From contig NZ_VKHP01000055.1 in assembly GCF_010811875.1 (NCBI RefSeq), positions 1-40,768 of the forward strand: 40,768 bases of DNA, in the 5' to 3' direction. The stretch's first letter is position 1, and every line of letters starts with the position of its first letter. Below the pieces are notes generated by a model that ran no database searches, was not told the DNA's origin, and worked only from the letters and a program-made list of their open reading frames with translations. Of this stretch, positions 16,179 through 23,065 are shown in pieces. Origin of the DNA: Bradyrhizobium uaiense. GTDB taxonomy: Bacteria; Pseudomonadota; Alphaproteobacteria; Rhizobiales; Xanthobacteraceae. A program made the position numbers and the translations under genes.

Positions 16179-17377
16179 GGTGCCTCCATCATCTTGGTCC
16201 GCTCATCCGCCTTCTCGAACATCGCGAAGGTGGTTTGGGGTTTACGCAAATTCTTGGTGACGCGGATCGCGACACGGTCGCCGACGCGGCCCATGCGGCC
16301 TTCCGTCAGGGTGACGTTGCCGCAGCGAACCGAGACCAGCGCATCGGAACGGATATCCAGCGGCAGCGTGTCGCCGACCTTGAGCTTCATCAGCTCCTTC
16401 AGCGGGATATCGGCTTCGTACAGCACCGCGTCGACCGAAATCTCGGCCTGCGCCACTTCGGTGGCGAAATGGCCTTCCCAGATCGGGTCGCGGCCGAACT
16501 TTTCGCCCATGAACATCTGCAACAGCACGTTGCGGATCGGTTCGATGGTGGCGTAGGGCAGCAGCAATTCGACGTTGCCGCCGCGGTCTTCCATGTCGAT
16601 GCGCAGGCGCACCAGGATCGCGGCGTTGGCCGGACGGCTGATCGCGGCGAAGCGCGGATTGGTCTCGAGCCGGTCGATCGAGAACGTCACCGGCGACAGC
16701 GGCCGGAACGCCTGCTCGGCATCCGACAGCACCACCTCGACCAGGCGCTTCACGAGGTTGGTCTCGATCGTGGTGTAGGGCCGGCCTTCGATGCGCAGCT
16801 GGGTCTGGCCGCGGCGGCCGCCGAGCAGCACGTCGATCATCGAATAGATCAAGCTGGAGTCGACGGTGGCGAGACCGAAATTCTCCCATTCCTCCGCCTT
16901 GAACACCGAGAGCACCGCCGGCAGCGGGATCGAGTTCATGTAGTCGCCGAAACGCACCGAGGTGATGCGGTCGAGCGAGACTTCGACGTTATCGGAGGTG
17001 AAATTGCGCAGACTGGTCGTCATCAACCGCACCAGGCGGTCGAACACGATTTCGAGCATCGGCAGACGCTCGTAGGACACCATCGCGGAATCGATGATGG
17101 CGCGGATGCCGGAATGGTCGTCGAGGCTGACGTCGCCGACCGTGAAGCCGAGGAGATTGTCGATCTCCTCCTGCGACAGCACGCGCTCGCCATTGGTGGT
17201 CTTGCTGCCGAAGTCGCGGCTGCCGTCCTCGACCATGGCGGCCCATTGCAGCGCCATGTTCTCGGTGAGCTCGTTCTTGGCTGCTTCCGCCGCGGCCGCC
17301 GCGGGATCCTCGGAATCGAGCGAGGCTTCCCATTGGGCCGCAATGGCGTCCTGGTCCATCTGGTCGTTGCCGGCCAT
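16175..17377 (-). CDS. fliM: FliM, flagellar motor switch protein
   Basis: FliM is the middle layer of the cytoplasmic C-ring and receives phosphorylated CheY. The 400-residue sequence shows the CheY-binding motif LSQEEIDNLLG at residues 67-77. The CheC-like middle domain follows (about 95-290, including GRRGQTQLRIEGRPYTTIE), then the C-terminal SpoA domain (about 310-390, DIPLKELMKLKVGDTLPLDI). The CheY motif is normally at the very N-terminus; here about 65 residues precede it, starting with DQDAIAAQWEASLD. It follows fliL by 18 bases and overlaps the DUF6468-type gene. Confidence 0.97.
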   Translation of the reverse strand: MAGNDQMDQDAIAAQWEASLDSEDPAAAAAEAAKNELTENMALQWAAMVEDGSRDFGSKTTNGERVLSQEEIDNLLGFTVGDVSLDDHSGIRAIIDSAMVSYERLPMLEIVFDRLVRLMTTSLRNFTSDNVEVSLDRITSVRFGDYMNSIPLPAVLSVFKAEEWENFGLATVDSSLIYSMIDVLLGGRRGQTQLRIEGRPYTTIETNLVKRLVEVVLSDAEQAFRPLSPVTFSIDRLETNPRFAAISRPANAAILVRLRIDMEDRGGNVELLLPYATIEPIRNVLLQMFMGEKFGRDPIWEGHFATEVAQAEISVDAVLYEADIPLKELMKLKVGDTLPLDIRSDALVSVRCGNVTLTEGRMGRVGDRVAIRVTKNLRKPQTTFAMFEKADERTKMMEAP

Positions 17378-17395
17378 GGCTTTACATCCACCCCG

Positions 17396-17884
17396 TCACT
17401 GGATCACGACTTCCTTGAACAGCACCGCGTTGACCTGGTTCGGCGCCAGCGCGAGGTTGACGCGCTTGGTCAGCTCCTCCTTGAGGCGGAACAGGCCGGC
17501 CGAGCCGTTGAGATCGCTCGGGCGCAGCTCGCGCATATAGGTCTGGAACAGGTCGGTGACGCGCGGCAGCGCCGGCTTGATCGCCTCGACCTGCTTCTCT
17601 TCCTTGACCTCGAGCACGAGCTTGAGCTTGAGATATTGGACGCGCTCGCCGGGCGCGCCGACCAGATTGACCAGCATGTCGGGCACGTCGACGAAGCTCG
17701 GCGGCTTCGGTGGCGGCGCTTCGGCGTGCTGCTCCTCGCCATGGCCCCGCATGAAGAAGAACCAGCCGCCCGCGCCTGCGCCGAGCACGACGAGGAAGCC
17801 GACGACGGCAATGATCAGCTTGAGCTTGCCCTTCTTCGGAGCGGCCGCGCCTTCGCCGCCTTCCGTCTTTTCCTCGTCCGCCAT
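17396..17884 (-). CDS. fliL: FliL, flagellar basal-body associated protein
   Basis: FliL surrounds the stator units and supports torque. The 162-residue protein has a charged cytoplasmic N-terminus (MADEEKTEGGEG) and one transmembrane helix (LIIAVVGFLVVLGAGAGGWFFFM). The periplasmic SPFH-like domain includes DMLVNLVGAPGERVQYLKLKLVLEV and a C-terminus ending VLFKEVVIQ. Length and layout are typical of the family. It is the first gene of the minus-strand block fliL-fliM-DUF6468-motE and faces a divergent promoter region shared with flgF, where a CtrA-like box lies about 120-140 bases upstream. Confidence 0.93.
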   Translation of the reverse strand: MADEEKTEGGEGAAAPKKGKLKLIIAVVGFLVVLGAGAGGWFFFMRGHGEEQHAEAPPPKPPSFVDVPDMLVNLVGAPGERVQYLKLKLVLEVKEEKQVEAIKPALPRVTDLFQTYMRELRPSDLNGSAGLFRLKEELTKRVNLALAPNQVNAVLFKEVVIQ

Positions 17885-18006
17885 CGTCCGCCCGCTTCAA
17901 CCCTGAAGGATGCGAACGCGATTGCCCCAGCTTTGGCTTGAAGACGCGATACAAAGGCCGCCGGCGCACACGCGCCCCAATGCCGTCAACGCTAGGGTAA
18001 TAATGG

Positions 18007-18021
18007 TTAACGGAACCTTAG
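18007..18021. promoter_or_regulatory. CtrA-like box between fliL and flgF
   Basis: TTAACGGAACCTTAG fits TTAA-N7-TTAA with one mismatch; read toward fliL it is CTAA-N7-TTAACC. The fliLM operon of Caulobacter is an early, CtrA-controlled operon, so the place is as expected. Binding is inferred. Confidence 0.55.
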
Positions 18022-18046
18022 GATTTACCTTCAACTAGGAAAAAAC

Positions 18047-18094
18047 TGCCGGGCAAACATGGTCAACAAGACCTTTCTGCCGCCCTGCCCGGCA
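18047..18094. promoter_or_regulatory. Candidate enhancer for the flgF promoter
   Basis: A perfect nine-base inverted repeat, TGCCGGGCA (18047-18055) and TGCCCGGCA (18086-18094), lies 47-94 bases upstream of the -24 element of the flgF promoter. It also contains TTTCTGCCGCC (18074-18084), an 11-mer present upstream of flgI as well. The layout resembles the ftr enhancer sites bound by FlbD in Caulobacter; this is inference. Confidence 0.45.
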
Positions 18095-18138
18095 CCCGGT
18101 CAAACACCTAAGCCATTCGAATATCTTACCATTTCAAG

Positions 18139-18155
18139 TTGGCACGGCTTTCGCT
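18139..18155 (+). promoter_or_regulatory. Sigma54-type promoter of flgF
   Basis: TTGGCACGGCTTTCGCT matches TTGGCACG-N4-TTGC with one change (TTGC to TCGC). GG at 18141-18142 and GC at 18153-18154 are exactly ten bases apart, as sigma54 requires. Transcription would begin near 18165 and give a ~100-base leader before the flgF ATG. Confidence 0.7.
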
Positions 18156-18175
18156 GAGAGGACGGCGTAACAGGC

Positions 18176-18232
18176 GGGTTTGGGAGAACCCAATGGTTAC
18201 CGACGGTCCGGCGTGAAGGTTTGGGAGAACCT
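18176..18232 (+). promoter_or_regulatory. Two tandem leader hairpins before flgF
   Basis: A 14-base direct repeat, GGTTTGGGAGAACC, occurs at 18177-18190 and 18218-18231. Each copy folds into a five-pair hairpin with the loop TGGGAG: GGGTT/AACCC (18176-18191) and AGGTT/AACCT (18217-18232). The outermost pair differs between the copies (G-C against A-T) but is paired in both. Both hairpins fall inside the predicted 5' UTR. The function is unknown; a binding site for an RNA-binding regulator is a reasonable guess. Confidence 0.55.
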
Positions 18233-18265
18233 GCATTCGGATCACCTCACAGGGGAGAGCCACCG

Positions 18266-19030
18266 ATGCAGAATACGCTTCTGGTCGGACTATCGAAGCA
18301 GATGGTGCTGGAACGGCAGATGGATGTCGTGTCCAACAACATCGCGAACATGAACACCAACGGCTACAAGGCCGACCGGTCGCTGTTCCAGGAATATCTG
18401 TCCTCGAACGCGCATGAGGACAATTTCGCCGGCGGCGACCGCCGCGTGTCCTTCGTGCAGGACCGCGCCACCTTCCACGACTTCTCGCAGGGCCCGACCG
18501 AAGAGACCAAGAACCCGCTCGACGTCGCGATCGACGGCAACGCCTTCCTGGTGGTGCAGACGCCGGGTGGCGAGCGCTACACCCGCGAAGGCAATCTGCA
18601 GATCAATAATCGCGGCCAGTTGGTCACCGCCTCCGGCTACCAGGTGCTCGGCACCTCCGGCCCGATCACGTTCCAGCAGACCGATCACGACGTCAACATC
18701 GCCCCCGACGGCAACGTTTCCGTGCTCGAGGGCACGTCCCGCCTCGATTCGATCCGCGGCAAGCTCCGCCTGGTCTCGTTCGCGCAGGCTCAGCGCCTGC
18801 TCAAGGAAGGCTCCAATCTCTACGCGCCGGGCGAAGGCACACAGCCGCTGCCGGACACCAAGGCCCAGATCCGCCAGGGCTTCATCGAGAAGTCGAACGT
18901 CAATTCCGTCGTCGAGATGAGCCGCATGATCGAGATCACGCGGACCTACACCCAAATCGCCTCGCTGCTCCAGCAGCAGAGTGACCTGCACAAATCGGCG
19001 ATCGAGAAGCTCGCCGACGTGCCGAACTGA
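18266..19030 (+). CDS. flgF: FlgF, flagellar proximal rod protein
   Basis: FlgF is a rod protein of the flagellar driveshaft in the periplasm, exported by the flagellar type III system. The 254-residue product has the rod/hook N-terminal motif MDVVSNNIANMNTNGYKADRSLF (residues ~19-41). A middle domain follows, with NPLDVAIDGNAFLVVQTPGGERYTREG. The C-terminal heptad region ends with VVEMSRMIEITRTYTQIASLLQQQSDL. GGGGAG lies eight bases before the ATG at 18266, so the longer frame beginning at 18221 was not used. It heads flgF-flgG-flgA-flgH, 16 bases before flgG. Confidence 0.96.
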   Translation: MQNTLLVGLSKQMVLERQMDVVSNNIANMNTNGYKADRSLFQEYLSSNAHEDNFAGGDRRVSFVQDRATFHDFSQGPTEETKNPLDVAIDGNAFLVVQTPGGERYTREGNLQINNRGQLVTASGYQVLGTSGPITFQQTDHDVNIAPDGNVSVLEGTSRLDSIRGKLRLVSFAQAQRLLKEGSNLYAPGEGTQPLPDTKAQIRQGFIEKSNVNSVVEMSRMIEITRTYTQIASLLQQQSDLHKSAIEKLADVPN

Positions 19031-19046
19031 TCCGGGGGACTGACCG

Positions 19047-19835
19047 ATGCGCGCACTTTATACAGCTGCGACCGGAATGGCGGCACAGGAACTCTCCGTT
19101 CAGGTGATCTCCAACAACATCGCGAACCTGCGCACCACCGGCTACAAGAAGCAGCGCGCCGCGTTCCAGGACCTGATCTACGACCACGTGCGCCGGGTCG
19201 GCGCGCAGGCCTCCGACCAGAACACCATCATGCCGATGGGCATCGACCTCGGCGGCGGCGTCAAGACCGTCGGCACCCCGCGCATGATGACCCAGGGCAC
19301 CCTGTCGCCGACCGGCAACGACCTCGACATCGCGATCCGCGGCGAAGGCTTCTTCAAGATCCTAATGCCCGACGGCACCTTCACCTACACCCGCGACGGC
19401 TCGTTCCAGATGGACAACCAGGGCCGCATCGTCAACGCGCAGGGCAATCTGGTGCAGCCGACGATCACGATCCCGCAGAACGCGTCCGGCCTCACCATCA
19501 ATGCGCAGGGTCAGGTCTCGGTGACGCTGCCGGGCCAGACCGCATCGACCAACATCGGCACGATCGGCCTGACCCGCTTCATCAACAAGGCCGGGCTGAT
19601 GCCGATCGGCGACAATTTGTTCCAGGAAACGCCGGCCTCCGGCCAGCCGCAGGACGGCACCGCCAACACCGACGGCTATGGCGACATGCAGCAGAGCAAC
19701 CTCGAACAGGCCAACGTCGAGGTGGTCTCGGAAATCTCCGACCTGATCGCAGCGCAGCGCGCCTACGAGATGAACTCGAAGGTGGTCTCCGCGGCCGACC
19801 AGATGATGCAGTCGACCTCCAACCTGTTCCGCTGA
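19047..19835 (+). CDS. flgG: FlgG, flagellar distal rod protein
   Basis: FlgG forms the distal rod that joins the basal body to the hook. The 262-residue sequence begins MRALYTAATGMAAQELSVQVISNNIANLRTTGYK, the canonical FlgG N-terminus. It has the Dx region DLDIAIRGEGFFKILMPDGTFTYTRDG and ends with the conserved QRAYEMNSKVVSAADQMMQ. GGGGGA precedes the ATG. Length is standard (about 260). It sits between flgF and flgA, overlapping neither. Confidence 0.97.
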   Translation: MRALYTAATGMAAQELSVQVISNNIANLRTTGYKKQRAAFQDLIYDHVRRVGAQASDQNTIMPMGIDLGGGVKTVGTPRMMTQGTLSPTGNDLDIAIRGEGFFKILMPDGTFTYTRDGSFQMDNQGRIVNAQGNLVQPTITIPQNASGLTINAQGQVSVTLPGQTASTNIGTIGLTRFINKAGLMPIGDNLFQETPASGQPQDGTANTDGYGDMQQSNLEQANVEVVSEISDLIAAQRAYEMNSKVVSAADQMMQSTSNLFR

Positions 19836-19846
19836 GGATGATCTCG

Positions 19847-20893
19847 ATGATCGCCCGCTCACTCCTGATCGCAGCCGCGCTCCTCGCGGTGACCGTGGCG
19901 CCGGCTGCCGCGCAAAGCCGCAGCGAAGCCATCGCGGTGCCGACGCTGCGCGCCAGCATCACGGTCGCGGACGACATCGTGCGGGTCGGCGACCTCATCG
20001 ACAATGCCGGCAACGCCGGCAGCATCGCGATCTACCGCGCGCCCGACCTCGGCACCACTGGCACGCTGCCGGTCGCGCAGGTTCTGAACGTCCTGCGCGG
20101 TCACCAGGTGATCGGCGTCGACACCCGCGAGCTGAAGGAGATCACCGTCACGCGGCTCGCGCGCACCATCGACGGCAAGGAGATCGAGCAGCAGGTGTCG
20201 CGCGCGCTGGAGGGCCGCCACGGGCTCGGCCGGGCCGGCAACATCGCGCTGACCTTCGACCGCGATCCCGGCGATATCCGCCTCGAGGCCACCAACACCG
20301 GCACGATGCAGCCGATCGCGGTGCGCTACGACGCGCGCTCGACGCGCTTCGACGTGACCTTCGAGATCGGCAACGACGCCGGCACCGCTCCTTACAAGAT
20401 GCGCCTCACCGGCACGGCGATCGAGACCATCGAGGCCGCCGTGCTGACGCGCAATGTCGAGCGCGGCGACGTGCTGAAGGCCTCCGACGTGATGATCGAG
20501 CGCCGCCCGAAGGCCGAAATCGGCAACGACGCGGCGGTGCGCGACAGCACCATCGGCATGCAGGTGCGCCGCCAGCTCCGCGCCGGCCAGGCGCTGCGCA
20601 CAGCCGACATGGCGAAACCCGATCTCGTCACCCGCGACCAGAACGTCACGCTGATCTACCGCACCGCCGGCATCTATCTCACCATCCGCGGCAAAGCGAT
20701 GGATGGCGGCGCCGAGGGTGACGTCGTCAGTGTGATGAATTTGCAGTCCAAGCGTGCCGTCTCCGGCGTCGTCACCGGCCGCGGCGAGGTCTCGATCACG
20801 GTCGCCACCCCGCAAGCAGGACCCGAAGCCGACGCCACCTCTTCAAATTCCGCTCCCGTCAAGCTGAGTTCAGTCGCACCAAACGCCGAGTAA
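19847..20893 (+). CDS. flgA: FlgA, P-ring assembly chaperone
   Basis: FlgA is the periplasmic chaperone that helps FlgI assemble the P-ring. The 348-residue protein has a Sec signal peptide ending near AAAQ and a SAF-like domain in the C-terminal half (VLTRNVERGDVLKASDVMIERRPKAEI, then IGMQVRRQLRAGQALRTADMAKP). LIYRTAGIYLTIRGKAMDGGAEGDVVSVMN is the FlgA signature. It is longer than enterobacterial FlgA because of an extra N-terminal domain, usual in alphaproteobacteria. ATG 19847 is preferred since GAGG ends nine bases upstream; ATG 19838 would touch the GAGG. It is followed after five bases by flgH. Confidence 0.93.
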   Translation: MIARSLLIAAALLAVTVAPAAAQSRSEAIAVPTLRASITVADDIVRVGDLIDNAGNAGSIAIYRAPDLGTTGTLPVAQVLNVLRGHQVIGVDTRELKEITVTRLARTIDGKEIEQQVSRALEGRHGLGRAGNIALTFDRDPGDIRLEATNTGTMQPIAVRYDARSTRFDVTFEIGNDAGTAPYKMRLTGTAIETIEAAVLTRNVERGDVLKASDVMIERRPKAEIGNDAAVRDSTIGMQVRRQLRAGQALRTADMAKPDLVTRDQNVTLIYRTAGIYLTIRGKAMDGGAEGDVVSVMNLQSKRAVSGVVTGRGEVSITVATPQAGPEADATSSNSAPVKLSSVAPNAE

Positions 20894-20898
20894 AGTTC

Positions 20899-21651
20899 AT
20901 GTCCCAGTACCGTATCAACCGCCTCATCCTGGCCGGTGCGCTGCTCGCACTCGGCACGATCGCCAGCGGTTGCTCGTCGATCGACCGTCTCTCCCAGATC
21001 GGTGAAAAGCCGAAGCTGACGGAGATCGAGAACCCGACCACGCAGCCCGGCTACAAGCCGGTGCAGATGCCGATGCCGAAGCCCGAGGTCGCCTCCTACA
21101 GCCCGAACTCGCTGTGGCGCAGCGGTTCCCGCGCCTTCTTCAAGGACCAGCGCGCCGCGCGCGTCGGCGACATCCTGACCATCACGGTGAACATCACCGA
21201 CAAGGCCGCGATCGCCAACGAAACCCAGCGCAGCCGCGCCAATTCGGAAGACTCAGCGATCACCAACTTCCTGGGATCGCAGACCATCACCCAGGCGAAC
21301 AAGATCCTGCCCGGCAAGATCCTGACCGCCGAATCGACCGCCTCCAGCGACGGCAAGGGCTCGGTGAACCGCCAGGAGGCGCTGCAGACCAACGTCGCTG
21401 CCGTCGTCACCCAGTTGCTGCCGAACGGCAATCTGGTGGTCGAGGGCAAGCAGGAGATCCGGGTCAACTACGAAATCCGCGAGCTGATCGTGGCCGGCAT
21501 CGTGCGTCCGGAGGACATCCAGAGCGACAACACCATCGACTCCTCGAAGATCGCCCAGGCCCGCATCGCTTACGGCGGCCGCGGCCAGATCACCGACGTG
21601 CAACAGCCGCGCTACGGTCAACAGGTCCTCGACGTGCTCTTGCCCTTCTGA
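20899..21651 (+). CDS. flgH: FlgH, flagellar L-ring lipoprotein
   Basis: FlgH builds the outer-membrane L-ring bushing. The 250-residue protein has a lipoprotein signal peptide with lipobox ASGC (Cys at residue 25). The L-ring core includes NSLWRSGSRAFFKDQRAARVGDILTITVNI, and near the C-terminus VRPEDIQSDNTIDSSKIAQARIAYGGRG. It ends the flgF-G-A-H operon; palindromic repeats and a long stem-loop follow immediately. Confidence 0.96.
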   Translation: MSQYRINRLILAGALLALGTIASGCSSIDRLSQIGEKPKLTEIENPTTQPGYKPVQMPMPKPEVASYSPNSLWRSGSRAFFKDQRAARVGDILTITVNITDKAAIANETQRSRANSEDSAITNFLGSQTITQANKILPGKILTAESTASSDGKGSVNRQEALQTNVAAVVTQLLPNGNLVVEGKQEIRVNYEIRELIVAGIVRPEDIQSDNTIDSSKIAQARIAYGGRGQITDVQQPRYGQQVLDVLLPF

Positions 21652-21652
21652 C

Positions 21653-21699
21653 GGCGTGATCCCGAAAAATGCGAACCGGCTTTCGGAAGCGGATCATGC
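21653..21699. repeat. Short palindromic repeat after flgH
   Basis: GGCGTGATCC and GGATCATGCC frame a 47-base element with an inner hairpin CCGAAA...TTTCGG. The ends resemble those of the larger repeat at 21806. It begins next to the flgH stop codon. It may be a degenerate relative of the same family and could stabilise the flgH mRNA end. Confidence 0.55.
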
Positions 21700-21763
21700 C
21701 TGAGTAAGACTTTTACGAGCTCCCACATCTCGTCGCGAACCTAGGCGCGGCGCGGTGTACCAA

Positions 21764-21798
21764 CACGGCCCTCGTCAGCTCCCCTGGCGAGGGCCGTG
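21764..21798 (+). terminator. Long stem-loop after the flgF-H operon
   Basis: CACGGCCCTCG and CGAGGGCCGTG form an 11-pair stem with a 13-base loop. No T-run follows, so it may be a stabilising hairpin or an atypical terminator rather than a classical one. It lies between two palindromic repeats in a 442-base gap (21652-22093) without a supported gene. Confidence 0.4.
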
Positions 21799-21805
21799 GC
21801 ATTTG

Positions 21806-21930
21806 GAGCATGATCCGGAAAAGTGTGAAGCGGTTTTCCCTCGCGACAAACGCGGAACGCGTTTGCGCGGAGATCATGCTCGAACAAGGAGCCAAGGCGC
21901 GACGACGATTCGCCCAATCTCATCGCGCTT
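21806..21930. repeat. Composite palindromic intergenic repeat, copy 2
   Basis: The first module (21806-21881) has perfect ten-base inverted ends GAGCATGATC/GATCATGCTC. Inside are two hairpins, GGAAAA...TTTTCC and CAAACGCG-GAA-CGCGTTTG, giving a cloverleaf-like fold. A second module follows (about 21894-21930) ending TCATCGCGCTT. The same order is found at 5631-5745. It is non-coding here, before the GrlR-like gene. Confidence 0.75.
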
Positions 21931-22093
21931 GTGACCGGTGCCGTGCACGCGAACGATCGCCGCGCACCAGTCCGATACCGCTTCGCGCAAGTCGCACGAT
22001 CACCTTCTCGGTTCGTTAACCCTTGCGACAACTCGCAGTAGAAGTCCCGTCGCTTGCAACGTAGCTAGACGACAACGCAGGGTTTCTGTTTGT

Positions 22094-22537
22094 ATGACGG
22101 TCATGCAGAGAGACGGACAATATGCGGCGTGGTTCCGGACGCCGCGGGGCGAAGGCACCGGAATAGTCCAGCTCGCGAATGGCAGGATCAGCGGCGGCGA
22201 CGCCATGTTCATCTATGGCGGCTCCTATCAGCTCGATGAGGACCGCTTCACCGCGGTGCTGACGACGCATAGATATGCCGATGGCCCGTTCACCACCGTG
22301 TTCGGATGTGACGAGGTCGAGGCGCAGCTGACCGGCACCTTCAGCGGCAATCGCGCGACGTGCATGGGAACGGCCAAGCAGGCCCCCGGCGTGGTGTTCG
22401 AGGCGACGCTGTTTCTGCAGCAACCGGAGCCGGAGCCCGCGCCGCGGCCAAGAACGGCGACGACGCGCGCGGATGTGGCGCGGTTGCCGAAACTCCCCGA
22501 CCGCCGCACGACCGTCGTGAGCAGGCGTTTCAGCTAG
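22094..22537 (+). CDS. GrlR-like regulatory protein
   Basis: A 147-residue protein. The first ~110 residues (QRDGQYAAWFRTPRGEGTG, then IVQLANGRISGGDAMFIYGG and FTTVFGCDEVEAQLTGTFSG) fit the GrlR-type beta-barrel fold. GrlR itself represses type III secretion genes in pathogenic E. coli by binding GrlA; no GrlA-like protein is seen here. Homologues in soil bacteria are of unknown function. The tail (residues ~113-147) is Pro/Arg-rich and probably disordered. ATGs at 22094 and 22103 are both possible; the frame upstream of 22094 lies in repeat-rich sequence and was not used. The stop codon TAG is the first base triplet of an intergenic repeat. Confidence 0.65.
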   Translation: MTVMQRDGQYAAWFRTPRGEGTGIVQLANGRISGGDAMFIYGGSYQLDEDRFTAVLTTHRYADGPFTTVFGCDEVEAQLTGTFSGNRATCMGTAKQAPGVVFEATLFLQQPEPEPAPRPRTATTRADVARLPKLPDRRTTVVSRRFS

Positions 22538-22615
22538 AGCCTGACGAGTCTTCCTCACGCGAGCCGGTATCCATCCCGCATCAAGTGCGGGACGGGCTTC
22601 GCTCGAAAACGCTCT
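22535..22615. repeat. TAGAGC...GCTCT intergenic repeat, copy 1
   Basis: It begins TAGAGC and ends GCTCT, with TTCCTCACGCGAGCCGG and TCGCTCGAAAACGCTCT inside, matching the element at 37284-37350 in order. A small hairpin CCCGCA-TCAAG-TGCGGG (22575-22591) is inserted in this copy. Its first three bases are the stop codon of the GrlR-like gene. Confidence 0.65.
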
Positions 22616-22712
22616 CATCCGTCCGCAATCCCGATGGCATCTTCGCCTGGTCAGGCGTACCATCGCCTATGCGCGAAGCGCGCCCGATCGATGTAGCCGG
22701 AAGGAGCAACGC

Positions 22713-23006
22713 ATGTATGCCGCCATCCGTCACGCCAAGGCGAAGTCCGGTAGCGCCGAGGAACTTGCGCGCCGGATCAAGGAAGGCGCAATTCCGATCA
22801 TCAGTGACGTCGAAGGCTTCATGGCCTATTACGTGGTCTATGCCGGCGACGACACGGTTACCGCGATCAGCGTCTTCAACAATTATGCCGGCGCCGAGGA
22901 AGCCAACCGCCGCGCGCTGGCCTGGATCGACGACAACCTCGGCCCATTGCTGATCGGCCAGGCCACCGCGGTGGCTGGTCCGGTCATCGTGCACACGAAG
23001 GCGTGA
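22713..23006 (+). CDS. Small dimeric alpha/beta-barrel-like protein
   Basis: A 97-residue protein, MYAAIRHAKAKSGSAEELARRI..., with DVEGFMAYYVVYAGDDTVTAISVF and a helical region before TAVAGPVIVHTKA. This pattern fits the ABM (antibiotic biosynthesis monooxygenase) ferredoxin-like fold, a family of small dimeric proteins ranging from heme-degrading enzymes to binding proteins. No specific catalytic residues are recognised. GGAAGGAG is well placed before the ATG. It stands alone between the GrlR-like gene and a convergent GNAT gene. Confidence 0.7.
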   Translation: MYAAIRHAKAKSGSAEELARRIKEGAIPIISDVEGFMAYYVVYAGDDTVTAISVFNNYAGAEEANRRALAWIDDNLGPLLIGQATAVAGPVIVHTKA

Positions 23007-23065
23007 AGCCCGCAGCCGGGGCTGCACGCTCGCGCGACCAGTCGGCTCATCCGGGCTACCCTCGG

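Noticed and set aside
16235..17941. Long plus-strand open frame opposite fliM and fliL
   Set aside because: Same reasoning: fliM and fliL are unmistakable on the minus strand.
18176..18232. Firm assignment of the flgF leader hairpins as CsrA sites
   Set aside because: GGA in a hexaloop fits, but the site consensus beyond that is weak and I cannot see whether the organism has csrA.
21806..21881. tRNA-like cloverleaf as a tRNA gene
   Set aside because: It has three stems but no anticodon loop, T-loop or CCA-end features; it fits a palindromic repeat.
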